A stretch of DNA of 64,000 bases, from assembly GCF_025127995.1 (NCBI RefSeq), contig NZ_JAHLYP010000042.1:124001-188000 (forward strand), written 5' to 3'. Source of the DNA: Synechococcus sp. CS-1332. GTDB taxonomy: Bacteria; Cyanobacteriota; Cyanobacteriia; PCC-6307; Cyanobiaceae. The notes beneath the pieces were generated by a model. It saw nothing but the letters and a program-made list of their open reading frames with translations, made no database searches and was not told where the DNA came from. Made by a program: the position numbers and the translations under genes. Shown here piece by piece: positions 8,027 to 17,112 of the stretch. Position 1 is the stretch's first letter; every line of letters begins with the position of its first letter.

Positions 8027-8773
8027 CTAACGCGCCCTCCCTGCCGGCGCCTCCCCCAGGCGGGCCTGGATGGCGGGATGTTGCAGAAGCGCGTCCATCA
8101 ACCGCACACCCCGCAGCTGATTGACCAGCGGCATGTGGCCCTCCGGCGCTTCGAGGGACCACTGGAAAGCTCCCGGATAGCGGGTCCAGGTGCCCTCACT
8201 TTTCCACCCGAGCCTGGGCCAGAGCCGATCCCATTGCCCCTGACACCCCTGCAGCAGCCGGGCCTGGACCGAGAAGCCGAAGCGCCCCTGGGAGTAACAG
8301 CACCAGAGACGGTCGAGGCTGGTGAGGTCGGTGCCGGACATGGCCGCCACCTCGCTGTAATAGACGTAGCCGCGGCGAACGGCCGCCCCACCGGCCAGCT
8401 GGCGCAGGTGCTCGCTGGTGAGACGATCGGCCTCCTCGAAGGCCTGCCGCATCAGGTGGTGCTGCAACGGCGCGTAGTCGAGGCCAGCGATGCTGGCGAC
8501 GGCGAGCCAGCCATCGGGATGGCGGGCCAGGAGGGCGTCCTGCCGAGCCGCATCACCGCAGGCCATCAGCAGCTGGATCAGATGGCCGGCGGCCCAGTCG
8601 TCGCCAGTGGCGTCGAGCTGGTCGAGCCTGTCCGGGATCAGATCCAGCAGCTCTGTTCCAGCCTGCTCGAGCTGGCCCAGGAGGCTGCGGCGCTGACGGA
8701 GCGAACCAGCGAGGAAACGACCCAGCAGCTGTTCGGCATCGACGGTGCTGGAAACCGGAGGACCGGAGAGCAT
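8027..8773 (-). CDS. gun4: GUN4 domain protein, Mg-chelatase activator
   Basis: Porphyrin-binding activator of the ChlH subunit of magnesium chelatase in chlorophyll synthesis. The 248-residue protein has a helical N-terminal half, as in Synechocystis Gun4, then the GUN4 core from about 85: LQHHLMRQAFEEADRLT, DLTSLDRLWCCYSQGRFGFSVQ and GTWTRYPGAFQWSLEAPEGHMPL. These are family hallmarks. Length fits the two-domain form. The final residues (about 225-248) are basic and variable. It is divergent from psb28 across 126 bp, so two photosynthesis-assembly genes may share that regulatory interval. Confidence 0.93.
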   Translation of the reverse strand: MLSGPPVSSTVDAEQLLGRFLAGSLRQRRSLLGQLEQAGTELLDLIPDRLDQLDATGDDWAAGHLIQLLMACGDAARQDALLARHPDGWLAVASIAGLDYAPLQHHLMRQAFEEADRLTSEHLRQLAGGAAVRRGYVYYSEVAAMSGTDLTSLDRLWCCYSQGRFGFSVQARLLQGCQGQWDRLWPRLGWKSEGTWTRYPGAFQWSLEAPEGHMPLVNQLRGVRLMDALLQHPAIQARLGEAPAGRAR

Positions 8774-8899
8774 GGGCAGACGACCAGCCGAAAAGGCAGC
8801 ATGGTGGAAACCACTATGTCAGGGCCGATGGGCACTGGCTGAATGGTGAGCAGGGAGGGGGTTCTGGCCCTGCCTAAAGTCCCATTTTCAGAGAATGCC

Positions 8900-9274
8900 A
8901 TGGCCGCCGCCATTCAGTTCTTCCGCGGTGTGGACGAGACGGTCGTGCCCGACATCCGCCTGACCCGATCGCGGGATGGCCGCACCGGCCAGGCCACCTT
9001 CGTGTTCGAGGAGCCCGAGGCCCTGGCTCCCCAGGCCGTGGGCGATATCACCGGCATGTTCATGCTCGATGAAGAGGGCGAGATGGTGACCCGGGAGGTG
9101 AAGGCCCGCTTCGTCAACGGCAAGGCCAGCGCCCTGGAAGCCACCTACACCTGGAAGAGCACCGCCGATTTCGAGCGCTTCATGCGCTTCGCCCAGCGCT
9201 ATGCCGACGGCCACGGCCTCGGGTTTGCCGGCCAGGGTGACGAGCCGGCCGAGGAGGGCCAGGAGGAGGCTTGA
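8900..9274 (+). CDS. psb28: Photosystem II assembly protein Psb28
   Basis: Cytoplasmic-side assembly factor that binds PSII intermediates lacking the full oxygen-evolving complex. The 124-residue protein starts [25 protein letters not shown] and contains [25 protein letters not shown] and [17 protein letters not shown], all characteristic. ATG at 8900 was chosen over 8843 because homologues begin there. An acidic Glu-rich extension ends the protein. The downstream permease starts with a TTG that overlaps this stop codon (TTGA), suggesting coupling of a photosynthesis gene to a transporter. Confidence 0.95.
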   Translation: MAAAIQFFRGVDETVVPDIRLTRSRDGRTGQATFVFEEPEALAPQAVGDITGMFMLDEEGEMVTREVKARFVNGKASALEATYTWKSTADFERFMRFAQRYADGHGLGFAGQGDEPAEEGQEEA

Positions 9275-10344
9275 AATTCGGCCAGTGGTTGGGCCTGATC
9301 GCCCTGATGGCGGCGCTCGTTCTGTTGTGGAGCCTGCGTGACGCCCTGATCCTCCTGTTCGCCGCCGTGGTGCTCGCCATGGCGCTCTGCACCCTGGTGG
9401 GCGCCATCCGGGAACGGATCGGTGTGGCCAGGCCCATCGCCCTGCTGCTGGCCCTGTTGCTGGTGACGCTGCTGGTGCTGATCGTCGCCACGGTCGTGAT
9501 CCCCCCCTTCATCGCCGAGTTCCGCGAACTCGTGCAGCAAGTGCCGCGGGCCTGGGCGGAGTTGTTGAAGCTGTTGCGCCACGCCCTTGAGGGGGCGTCA
9601 CAGATGGTGTATGGCCGCAGGGACGGCAGCCTCGACTGGCTCAAATCCACCCTCTCGATTCCGGCCACCCTGCCCCCCGACCTGCTGGGCCGCCTCGGCG
9701 GTGGGGCGATCGGCCTGGTGGGGGTGGCCGGCAACCTCGGTGCCGGCCTGCTCCAGACCCTGTTCGTGGTGGCCGTCTCCCTGATGGTCGCCGCCCAGCC
9801 CACCGGCTACCGGGAGGCCCTGCTGCTGCTGGCGCCCTCCTTTTACCGGCGGCGCCTGCGCCAGGTGCTGGTGTCCTGCGGCACCGCCCTGAGCAGCTGG
9901 ATGGTGGGGGTGCTGATCAGCTCCGTCTGCGTGGGTCTGCTGGCGGCCATCGGCCTGTCCGTGCTGGGCGTGAAGCTGGTGGCGGCCAATGCCCTGCTGG
10001 CCGGCCTGCTCAACATCATCCCCAACGTGGGACCGACGCTCAGCACGATTTTCCCGATGTCGGTGGCGCTCCTTGATGCCCCCTGGAAGGCCGTGGCCGT
10101 TCTGGTGGTTTACGTGATCATCCAGAACCTCGAGAGCTATGTCATCACCCCCTCGGTGATGCACCATCAGCTGCAGCTGCTGCCGGGCCTGACCCTCACC
10201 GCCCAGCTCCTGTTCACCCTGCTGTTCGGCCCGCTCGGCCTGCTGCTGGCCCTGCCCCTGGCGGTGTGCCTGCAGGTGCTGCTGCGGGATGTGTTGATCC
10301 ATGACATCCTCGATCCCTGGAAGCGGGAGCGCCAACAGACATGA
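9271..10344 (+). CDS. AI-2E family transporter (PerM/YhhT type), copy 1
   Basis: A 357-residue polytopic membrane protein of the AI-2 exporter superfamily. Hydrophobic helices fill the N-terminus (three between 5 and 80), a soluble stretch lies at about 85-150, and a C-terminal membrane bundle contains the hallmark [16 protein letters not shown] and [15 protein letters not shown]. Start is TTG at 9271, overlapping the psb28 stop; an ATG at 9307 is an alternative that would shorten the first helix. The next gene is a homologue starting in its stop codon. Substrate unknown; family members have been linked to AI-2, Na+/H+ exchange or export of small molecules. Confidence 0.85.
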   Translation: MKFGQWLGLIALMAALVLLWSLRDALILLFAAVVLAMALCTLVGAIRERIGVARPIALLLALLLVTLLVLIVATVVIPPFIAEFRELVQQVPRAWAELLKLLRHALEGASQMVYGRRDGSLDWLKSTLSIPATLPPDLLGRLGGGAIGLVGVAGNLGAGLLQTLFVVAVSLMVAAQPTGYREALLLLAPSFYRRRLRQVLVSCGTALSSWMVGVLISSVCVGLLAAIGLSVLGVKLVAANALLAGLLNIIPNVGPTLSTIFPMSVALLDAPWKAVAVLVVYVIIQNLESYVITPSVMHHQLQLLPGLTLTAQLLFTLLFGPLGLLLALPLAVCLQVLLRDVLIHDILDPWKRERQQT

Positions 10345-11348
10345 AGGCACGCACCCTGCTCGGGGCCCTCGGCCTGGTGGCGCTGTTCCTGCTGCTGTGG
10401 GAGCTGCGCTGGGTGCTGCTGATCCTCTTCGGCGCCGTGGTGCTGGCGGTGGCACTGGATGTGCCCACCAGCCTGCTGCGGCGGCTCACCCGCCTGAACC
10501 GGTGGGCGGCCCTGTCGCTGGTGCTGCTGGCGCTGCTCGTGATCGGCTGGCTCCTCGGCAATCTGCTGCTGCCGGAACTGATCGACCAGATCCGCCAGTT
10601 CAGCCAGTTGGTCCCTGAGTTGATCCAGCGGCTCGGTGACGTGGTGCCCAAGACCCCCCTGTTGCGCGATCTGGAACGGCAGCTGGACGATGGGACCCTG
10701 TGGGACCGGCTCCAACCCCTGGGAAGCCAGCTGCTCGGCGTGGCGGGTGGCGCCGCCAACAGCACGATTCAGCTGCTGCTGATGCTGCTGCTGGCGATCC
10801 TGATGGCGCTCGATCCAGTCAGCCATCAACGCCTGGTGATTGCCGCGACGCCACTGTTCTACCGGCGGCGCATGGAACAGCTGCTGGGGGAATGCCGCGA
10901 GGCCCTCGGTGGCTGGCTGGCTGGCATGACCATCTCCGGCACCGTGGTCTTCCTCACCACCTGGGCGGGCCTGGCGGCGCTGCAGGTGCCCCTTGCTCTG
11001 CTGAGCGGCCTGGTCTGTGGTCTGCTCACCTTCGTGCCCACCATTGGACCCACGGCCGCCACCCTGCTGCCACTGGCCGTGGCCCTGCTGATCTCACCGG
11101 CGAAAGTGGTTCAGGTGCTGGTGCTGAGGCTGCTGCTGCAGAACGGCGAAGCGTTCCTGCTCACCCCCCTGCTGCTGAGCCGCACCGTCAACCTGCTGCC
11201 CACCGTCGCCCTGATGGCCCAGTTGAGTCTGGGGGCCCTGCTGGGATTGCCCGGGCTCCTTCTGGCCCTGCCTCTGGTGGTGGTGCTGCAGGTGGCCTGC
11301 GAAGAGGTGCTTGTCCGGGACGTGATGGACCGCTGGGATCTGACCTGA
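10341..11348 (+). CDS. AI-2E family transporter (PerM/YhhT type), copy 2
   Basis: A 335-residue paralogue of the preceding gene, with the same layout and the motif FVPTIGPTAATLLPLAV in place of NIIPNVGP, plus [18 protein letters not shown] near the end. Its ATG overlaps the upstream TGA (ATGA), so the two are translationally coupled and may work together. The middle soluble region (about 85-145) differs most between the copies. Substrate not inferable. It converges on the small membrane gene at 11377 with 28 bp between. Confidence 0.85.
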   Translation: MKARTLLGALGLVALFLLLWELRWVLLILFGAVVLAVALDVPTSLLRRLTRLNRWAALSLVLLALLVIGWLLGNLLLPELIDQIRQFSQLVPELIQRLGDVVPKTPLLRDLERQLDDGTLWDRLQPLGSQLLGVAGGAANSTIQLLLMLLLAILMALDPVSHQRLVIAATPLFYRRRMEQLLGECREALGGWLAGMTISGTVVFLTTWAGLAALQVPLALLSGLVCGLLTFVPTIGPTAATLLPLAVALLISPAKVVQVLVLRLLLQNGEAFLLTPLLLSRTVNLLPTVALMAQLSLGALLGLPGLLLALPLVVVLQVACEEVLVRDVMDRWDLT

Positions 11349-11376
11349 GCAGAACCGGCCAACAGGCCTGATCGCC

Positions 11377-11604
11377 TCAGCCGCGGGAGCGGCGGTAGTG
11401 ATGCCAGAGGGACGGCTGACTGAGCAGCACGGCCACGGCCAGCAGATGGGAGCGCACCGCGGCGGTGAAGGAGGTCAGGGTGAAGTGATCCCAGAGCAGG
11501 ATCAACTCCACCCGCAGATCGATCAGGGCCAACACCAGCAGCACCACCGGCAGCATGGGCCAACCACGCCTGGGCCCCACGACGACGCCATCGGTCCCCC
11601 TCAT
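11377..11604 (-). CDS. Small membrane protein coupled to secF
   Basis: A 75-residue protein with a hydrophobic segment at about 18-37 and a second, weaker one near 50-60, ending in a basic tail (WHHYRRSRG). Its ATG overlaps the secF stop codon as ATGA, so it is the last gene of the pdhB-secD-secF run. No family recognised. Position suggests a membrane protein made along with the Sec auxiliary complex, but that is inference from order alone. Confidence 0.6.
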   Translation of the reverse strand: MRGTDGVVVGPRRGWPMLPVVLLVLALIDLRVELILLWDHFTLTSFTAAVRSHLLAVAVLLSQPSLWHHYRRSRG

Positions 11605-12563
11605 CGCTTCGAGAGCACGGGCAGAAGGGTGGGGGCCACACCGATGCTCGACCAGCTGCCGACGGCGATGCCCACCGTGAGCGCCACGGCGAACCAGAAC
11701 AGGGTGCTGCCGCCGAAGAAGATCAGGGCCACCAGGGGCAACAGGGTGGTGAAGGAGGTGTAGAGCGAGCGGGTGAGGGTGGCATCCACCGCCACGTCCA
11801 CCTGGTCCACCAGGGGAAGATCGCCCAGGGTGCGTCGCTGCTCGCGGATCCGGTCGTAGACCACCACGGTGTCGGTGACGGAGTAGCCGGCCACGGTGAT
11901 CAGGGAAACGGCGAAGAGGGAATCCACTTCAATGCCCTGGAGCAGCCCCAGCCAGGCGAACAGGCCGCAGGTGATCAGCACGTCGTGGGCCAGGCACAGC
12001 AGGGCCAGGAAGGCGAAGACGCCGCTGTAGTTGATCGAGATGTAGACGGCGATTCCGGCAAAGCTGACCAGAAGTGAGATGAGGCTGCCCCTCAGGAGTC
12101 GGGAGCCGAGGGTGGGGCCGATCGTGTTGACCGAGGTGCCGCTCTTGAGCAGCGGACCGAACTTGCCGGCAAGGCCATCGACGAGGGCCTTGCTCTGGTC
12201 GGCCTCAAGGGCAGGAAGGCGCAGGAGCAGGGAGCGGCCGCCGTCGAGCACCTGAACAGAGGCGCTGCCCAGGCTGGGGGCGATCTCCCCTTCAGGGGAC
12301 GGCAGGTCGAGACTGCTGAGGCCCTGGCGGATCTCGGCGGCGGTGATGGCCTTGCAGGGGGCACAGTCGCGCTCCACCTGCACCTGGGTGCCACCAGTGA
12401 AATCAAGCCCGGGCCGCAGCGGCGCACCGATCGACGGGTTCAACCAGCAGAGCGCCAGACCCAGGAGGCTCAGGCCGCAGGCCAATAAGGAGCCCACCCA
12501 GGCCAGACGCCGGTGGCGGCTGATGCGGAAGCGGGGGGATGGGGCGGGGGTCATGGCAGTCAT
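11601..12563 (-). CDS. secF: Protein translocase subunit SecF
   Basis: RND-type membrane subunit that works with SecD to use the proton gradient in protein export. The 320-residue protein has an N-terminal helix, the lumenal first loop with FTGGTQVQVE, and five C-terminal helices carrying AIYISINYSG-like, DVLITCGLF, VTDTVVVYDRIRE and the final FFGGSTLFWFAVAL helix. Two Met codons (12563 and 12554) could start it; the first lies directly after the secD stop. The order secD-secF-small membrane gene is a single operon. A CxxC pair (DCAPCKA, near 65-69) in the loop could form a disulfide. Confidence 0.95.
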   Translation of the reverse strand: MTAMTPAPSPRFRISRHRRLAWVGSLLACGLSLLGLALCWLNPSIGAPLRPGLDFTGGTQVQVERDCAPCKAITAAEIRQGLSSLDLPSPEGEIAPSLGSASVQVLDGGRSLLLRLPALEADQSKALVDGLAGKFGPLLKSGTSVNTIGPTLGSRLLRGSLISLLVSFAGIAVYISINYSGVFAFLALLCLAHDVLITCGLFAWLGLLQGIEVDSLFAVSLITVAGYSVTDTVVVYDRIREQRRTLGDLPLVDQVDVAVDATLTRSLYTSFTTLLPLVALIFFGGSTLFWFAVALTVGIAVGSWSSIGVAPTLLPVLSKR

Positions 12564-14090
12564 TCAGGCCAGACCCGGTTGGGGCGCGGCGGATTTAACG
12601 GGGGGAAGCTGGCGGGAGGGCAGGAAGTAGGTGGGACGCCGCAGGGCCGGGTAGCTCATCACCAGGCGCAGCAGGGTGCGGGTGCAGGTCAGGGCCGTGA
12701 ACAGACTCAGCACCAGGCCGATGGCCAGGGTGACGGCGAAGCCCTTGACCAGGCCAGTGCCGAGGAAAAACAGGGCCGCGCAGCTGATCAGACCGGTGAC
12801 GTGGCCATCGATGATCGAGGACAGGGCCAGGGAGAAGCCCGTGTCGATCGAACGGATCAAGGTGTTGCCACCGCGCAGCTCTTCCTTGATGCGCTCGAAG
12901 ATCAGCACGTTGGCATCCACGGCCATCCCCACCGAGAGGATGAAGCCGGCGATGCCCGGCAGCGTCAGGGTGACGGGAATGAGGGCATAGATGGCCAGGT
13001 TGAACAGGGCGTACAGGCTCAGGGCCACCACCGCCACAATTCCGGGCAGGCGGTACACCGCCACCATGAACACCGCCACCAGCACCAGGCCCGACAGGCC
13101 CGCCACCAGGCTGGAGCGGATGTTCTCGGCCCCCAGGGACGGACCGACGGTGCGCACCTCGACGATCTTCACCGGCAAGGGCAGGGATCCGCCCCGCAAT
13201 TGCACCTCCAGGTCACGGGCCTCCTCGGCTGTGAAATTGCCGGTGATCGAGGCGGATCCCCCGGTGATGCCGGCCACCTTGAACTGCTCGCCCACGCTGG
13301 CCTCGCTGATCGAGCGTCCATCAAGGACAATGCCGAGCACCCTTCCGGTACCAGCGATGGATTGGGTCAGAGACGCAAACTTCTCGCCACCCTCGCGGTT
13401 GAAGCCCAGGGTCACTTCCCAGCCGGAGCCGGTGGCCTGCTGCTGGCGACCGGCGCTGGTGAGATCCTTGCCGGTGATCAGCGGAGGCCCGTAGAGGCTC
13501 AGGATCCGGCGGTTGGTTTCCCTGAGCAACAGCTCGATCTGGTCGACCTCACTGGTGCCAGTGGGCACCTCAATCCCCAGGGAGGTGAGCGCCTTGGAGA
13601 GGTCCTGGGGAGATAACGCCGGGGGCTCGGGCGGTGGCGGTGCCGTGGGGTCCTCGCTCACAGAGGGGGGGCGCTTGGCGCGCAGCACCGACTCGGCCTG
13701 GCGTTTGAGGGCCAGCAGTCCGCGCATCTCCTCCTCGGTGCCCGGCTTCTGGGCGCGGAACTCGAGCAGGGCCGTGCTGCCGAGGACGCGGGCCGCCTGG
13801 CTGGGATCCTGCTCGCCCGGGAGCTGCAGCACCAGCTGGTCGTTGCCCACCGCCTGGAGGGTGGATTCGGCCACCCCGAGTCCGTTGATGCGCCGTTCCA
13901 GCACGTCCTTGACGGCCTCCAGCTGCTCGCTGTCCACCCGGGTGATGGCGCCGGCGGGCATCACCTGGAGGGTGAGCTGGCTGCCGCCGCGCAGGTCGAG
14001 ACCCAGCTGCAGACCGTAATTGGCGAGAAGGGCGCCGGAGGCGATGGTGAGGGCAAGGATGAGGGCGAACCAGCCCTGTTGGCGTCCCAT
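12564..14090 (-). CDS. secD: Protein translocase subunit SecD
   Basis: Partner of SecF in the Sec translocon. The 508-residue protein has an N-terminal helix, DLRGGSQLTLQV at about 33-44, ERRINGLGVAESTLQ, a Pro-rich insert near 150 (DPTAPPPPEPPALSPQ), the P1 head domain, and the C-terminal six-helix bundle with SVGMAVDANVLIFERIKEEL. All are hallmark SecD features. The stop is one base before the secF start, and pdhB lies 1 bp upstream, so pdhB-secD-secF are probably co-transcribed, as I recall in other picocyanobacteria. Confidence 0.96.
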   Translation of the reverse strand: MGRQQGWFALILALTIASGALLANYGLQLGLDLRGGSQLTLQVMPAGAITRVDSEQLEAVKDVLERRINGLGVAESTLQAVGNDQLVLQLPGEQDPSQAARVLGSTALLEFRAQKPGTEEEMRGLLALKRQAESVLRAKRPPSVSEDPTAPPPPEPPALSPQDLSKALTSLGIEVPTGTSEVDQIELLLRETNRRILSLYGPPLITGKDLTSAGRQQQATGSGWEVTLGFNREGGEKFASLTQSIAGTGRVLGIVLDGRSISEASVGEQFKVAGITGGSASITGNFTAEEARDLEVQLRGGSLPLPVKIVEVRTVGPSLGAENIRSSLVAGLSGLVLVAVFMVAVYRLPGIVAVVALSLYALFNLAIYALIPVTLTLPGIAGFILSVGMAVDANVLIFERIKEELRGGNTLIRSIDTGFSLALSSIIDGHVTGLISCAALFFLGTGLVKGFAVTLAIGLVLSLFTALTCTRTLLRLVMSYPALRRPTYFLPSRQLPPVKSAAPQPGLA

Positions 14091-14091
14091 C

Positions 14092-15075
14092 TCAGCGACG
14101 GCCCGCCTTCAGATCGAGCGCCGCGGCGACGATCTGGTGCGGCTGAATGATGGTGAGGTTCTCCAGATTGCCGTTGTAGGGCGTGGGGATGTCCTGGGAC
14201 GACAGCCGCAGGGGCCGGGCATCGAGATCGTCGAAGCAGTGCTCCGTGATCAGGGCGATCAGTTCGGCGCCGATGCCGCCCGTTTTCATGCACTCCTCCA
14301 CCACCACCACCTTGTGGGTCTTGCGGATCGAGCGGGCGATGGTCTCCATGTCGAAGGGCTTGAGGCTGACCAGATCGATCAGCTCCACATCAACACCCTC
14401 CTGCTCCAGCTGCTCCACCGCCTTGAGGCAGTGGTGGCGCATGCGCGAGTAGGTGAGGATCGTGACGTCCTTGCCCTCGCGCACCACCTCGGCCTGGTCG
14501 AGGGCACAGATGTAATCGCCTTCCGGGATGTCTTCGCTCAGGTTGTAAAGCAAGACATGCTCGAAGAAGAGCACGGGGTTGTTGTCGCGGATGGCGGCCT
14601 TCATCAGGCCCTTGGCGTTGGTGGGGGTGCTCACCGCGACGATCTTGATGCCTGGAACGGCGTGGAAGTAGGCCTCAAGGCGCTGGCTGTGCTCGGCACC
14701 GAGCTGACGACCAACGCCCCCGGGCCCGCGCACCACGGCCGGGATCGTGTAGTTGCCGCCGCTGGTGTAACGCAGCATCCCCATGTTGTTGGAGATCTGG
14801 TTGAAGGCGAGCAGCAGAAAGCCCATGTTCATCCCCTCCACGATCGGCCTCAGGCCGGTCATGGCGGCGCCGACGGCCATGCCGGTGAAGCTGTTCTCAG
14901 CGATGGGGGTGTCCAGCACCCGCAGTTCGCCGTACTTCTCACAGAGGTCCTTGGTGACCTTGTAGGAACCGCCGTAATGGCCCACGTCCTCGCCCATGAC
15001 ACAGACATGGGGATCGCGCGCCATCTCCTCGTCGATGGCTTCGCGCAGGGCGTTGAACAGGAGAGTTTCAGCCAC
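14092..15075 (-). CDS. pdhB: Pyruvate dehydrogenase E1 beta subunit
   Basis: Beta subunit of the thiamine-diphosphate E1 that decarboxylates pyruvate to feed acetyl-CoA synthesis. The 327-residue protein starts [22 protein letters not shown] and shows [42 protein letters not shown] (with the catalytic Glu region), and the C-terminal [16 protein letters not shown] transketolase domain. Length is typical. No other PDH subunit is in the window; cyanobacterial PDH genes are usually scattered. It is followed by secD after 1 bp. Confidence 0.95.
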   Translation of the reverse strand: MAETLLFNALREAIDEEMARDPHVCVMGEDVGHYGGSYKVTKDLCEKYGELRVLDTPIAENSFTGMAVGAAMTGLRPIVEGMNMGFLLLAFNQISNNMGMLRYTSGGNYTIPAVVRGPGGVGRQLGAEHSQRLEAYFHAVPGIKIVAVSTPTNAKGLMKAAIRDNNPVLFFEHVLLYNLSEDIPEGDYICALDQAEVVREGKDVTILTYSRMRHHCLKAVEQLEQEGVDVELIDLVSLKPFDMETIARSIRKTHKVVVVEECMKTGGIGAELIALITEHCFDDLDARPLRLSSQDIPTPYNGNLENLTIIQPHQIVAAALDLKAGRR

Positions 15076-15107
15076 GGAGCGGGGGGCCTTTGCGCGGCCA
15101 ACCTATC

Positions 15108-15203
15108 TCAGCCGCCGGCGGCGAAGGTGCTGAGCAGCAGGACTGACAGGAGCATGCCCGGCAGCAGCAGGACCACCAGCAGACCCAGGTCGTGGGGTGT
15201 CAT
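15108..15203 (-). CDS. Very small hydrophobic protein (31 aa)
   Basis: An open frame starting ATG at 15203 encodes 31 residues: MTPHDLGLLVVLLLPGMLLS then LLLSTFAAGG-like, i.e. one continuous membrane helix. A second in-frame ATG at 15221 would add six residues (MPSFAP). It lies between DUF3082 and pdhB, 32 bp before pdhB. Size and single helix resemble the small subunits of photosynthetic complexes, but I recognise no named one. It could also be chance, since leucine codons are frequent in high-G+C DNA. Confidence 0.4.
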   Translation of the reverse strand: MTPHDLGLLVVLLLPGMLLSVLLLSTFAAGG

Positions 15204-15231
15204 CGGAGCGAAAGACGGCATCCGGAGCAGC

Positions 15232-15534
15232 CTAGGAAGGGGACTCCGCTTGAGCCGGCAACAGGCTGCGGATGAACACCAGAAACAGCCCCAGGCCGAT
15301 GAAGGCGAAGGTGAAGGTGGCCAGGAAGCACATCCCCACCATCAGGGTCTTCATCGCCGTGGCGATGCTCTGGGCGAAAGCCGAGTCGAAGTGCGGCGGA
15401 TGGGTCACGTACCAGCCCACCACTCTCTGGCTCACCCCCAGGCTCAGCCAGGCCAGCAGGCCACTGGTGAGGGCACCGGACAGGAAGCTGAGGGGCCCCT
15501 TGCGCGGCGGCGGGGTGGGCTGTTCGTCCGTCAT
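15232..15534 (-). CDS. DUF3082 membrane protein
   Basis: A 100-residue cyanobacterial membrane protein. A short Pro-rich N-terminus ([20 protein letters not shown]) is followed by a first helix (about 20-37), a loop with [20 protein letters not shown], and a second strong helix (about 65-90) ending FIRSLLPAQ. This matches my memory of DUF3082. Start at 15534 overlaps the ispE stop as ATGA, so it is coupled to ispE. The longer frame to 15588 is inside ispE and unlikely. Function unknown. Confidence 0.8.
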   Translation of the reverse strand: MTDEQPTPPPRKGPLSFLSGALTSGLLAWLSLGVSQRVVGWYVTHPPHFDSAFAQSIATAMKTLMVGMCFLATFTFAFIGLGLFLVFIRSLLPAQAESPS

Positions 15535-16481
15535 GGTGGGGATCCATCCGTCACCAGGCTGACACCGGACCCGCCGCAACGGCAGCACCAGGAGGCAAAA
15601 CCCAGCGCCTCCAGCGGTCCGGCCAGGGCGGTCCGGGCCGTCTCGGCCGCCGGCAGGTCCGGGTAGAGCGCATACAGGCTCGGGCCGGAACCGCTCATCG
15701 CCACGGCCAGGGCCTCCGGGCCGCCGCGCAGCAGCTCGAGGCCAGAGCGGATGCTCTCCACCTCCGGCGTCACCACCGACTGGAGGTCATTACGGATCGG
15801 TGGCAGTGGGCCCTCGCCGGCCAGGGCGGCCAGCAGTGGGCCCTGGCGCAGGGCCTGGCGCCGCTGCTCGAAATCCTCTTCGCTCTGCAGGTAGAAGTCG
15901 CTGCGCAGCTCCCGGCAACGGCCGTAGGCCCAGGGTGTGGACACGCTGGCCTGGGGGTGCTTGAGCAGCAGCACCGCCCGCTCCACCAGCCGCTCCGCCG
16001 ACACGGGCTCCAGCCTCTCCCCGCGCCCGAAGCAGAGCTGGGTGCCACCCTCCAGGCAGAAGGGCATGTCGGATCCCAGCTCGGCCGCCAGGCCATGGAG
16101 CCTCTCGGTGCCCAGGCCCAGACCCCAGAGGGCATCAAGACCCACCAGGGCAGCGGCGCCATCGCTTGAGCCGCCCGCCAGGCCGGCGCCGATGGGGATG
16201 CGCTTGTGCAGTGTGATCTCCACCCCCAGTTCCGGCAGGCCGACCCGGGAGCGCAGCAGTTCCGCCGCCTTGACGATCAGGTTGGTGCCGTCGGTGGGTA
16301 GATCCGCGTTGTCGCAGCGCAGCCGGATCGTGGCGTCGGCGCTGACGCGCAGCACCAGGGTGTCGGCCAGGTCGATGCTCTGCATGACCATCGCCAGCTC
16401 GTGGTAGCCATCGGGCCGCAGCCCCAGCACCTCGAGGTGCAGGTTGATCTTGGCGGGGGCCGAAACGGTCAGTATGGGCAT
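15531..16481 (-). CDS. ispE: 4-diphosphocytidyl-2-C-methyl-D-erythritol kinase
   Basis: GHMP kinase of the MEP isoprenoid pathway, phosphorylating CDP-methylerythritol. From ATG 16481 the 316-residue protein begins [20 protein letters not shown] with K11, has the ATP-binding [17 protein letters not shown] at about 96-112, and the C-terminal [11 protein letters not shown] motif. The frame extends to 16568, but family N-termini match the inner ATG. Its stop overlaps DUF3082. In related genomes I recall ksgA lying just upstream of ispE; here the caspase-like gene pair sits between them on the opposite strand. Confidence 0.94.
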   Translation of the reverse strand: MPILTVSAPAKINLHLEVLGLRPDGYHELAMVMQSIDLADTLVLRVSADATIRLRCDNADLPTDGTNLIVKAAELLRSRVGLPELGVEITLHKRIPIGAGLAGGSSDGAAALVGLDALWGLGLGTERLHGLAAELGSDMPFCLEGGTQLCFGRGERLEPVSAERLVERAVLLLKHPQASVSTPWAYGRCRELRSDFYLQSEEDFEQRRQALRQGPLLAALAGEGPLPPIRNDLQSVVTPEVESIRSGLELLRGGPEALAVAMSGSGPSLYALYPDLPAAETARTALAGPLEALGFASWCCRCGGSGVSLVTDGSPP

Positions 16482-16620
16482 GGGGCTGGGCGGACGTCCC
16501 TGCAACAACGGGTAGCGCAGGCCTGATTCAAGCGGAGCCCCCGGCAGGCTTGCGGGGCCTTCGCCCATGGCGTGAGTCCTGCCAGATCAACCAGAATGGT
16601 GGGAGCGATCGGGTGCAGAG

Positions 16621-17112
16621 ATGAAAGCCAGCCATGGAAACCCCTTTCGAGCCACCTTCGGTGTTGGGCTGTTTCTGAGTGTGCTGCTGCAGATCCCGGC
16701 AGCCTTGGGGGCCGACCCGACGTCTGGACGAACGGTGGACATCCTCTGGAGGGCTCCAGGGCGTCAATCCATCGCCATCCAGAAGGAACTGGACTTCGAG
16801 GGCTCTGTGACGCAGGAGGGCAAATCCCAACCCGACGTCCGGTCACCGGCCCTGATCTACGTCCTGGTAGGCCTCGTGAGCATCGATCTGCTGGTGAAGA
16901 CCTTGATGATGGCCTACAAGGACGTGCGCTACGGCGGCATCGTCGTTCGTCGTGGAGCCGATGACAGGTTGGAAATCCAGAACGACAAACGCCTGGCAGG
17001 GGGAACGATCGTCGTCGATCAGGGGAAGGCGAAGGATCTGCGGATCTTTCGTGCCAGTGAAAAGCCCGCGTCCGGGGAGTTGCTTGAGGCGATCACGCCC
17101 CTGCTGCGGTGA
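16621..17112 (+). CDS. Exported membrane protein of unknown function, upstream of caspase-like gene
   Basis: A 163-residue protein with an N-terminal signal or anchor (about 10-30, ending AALGADP) and a second hydrophobic helix at about 75-97 (ALIYVLVGLVSIDLLVKTL). The C-terminal 65 residues are soluble, beginning KDVRYGGIVVRRGADDRLEIQ and containing GGTIVVDQGKAKDLRIF. That places either the tail or the loop with the first signal in the cytoplasm; topology is uncertain. The stop overlaps the GTG of the caspase-like gene (GTGA), so the two form a coupled pair. No family recognised. Base composition is somewhat lower in G+C than neighbours. Confidence 0.65.
   Translation: MKASHGNPFRATFGVGLFLSVLLQIPAALGADPTSGRTVDILWRAPGRQSIAIQKELDFEGSVTQEGKSQPDVRSPALIYVLVGLVSIDLLVKTLMMAYKDVRYGGIVVRRGADDRLEIQNDKRLAGGTIVVDQGKAKDLRIFRASEKPASGELLEAITPLLR

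Noticed and set aside
8916-9214. Reverse-strand frames opposite psb28
   Set aside because: No domain; the Psb28 reading is unambiguous.
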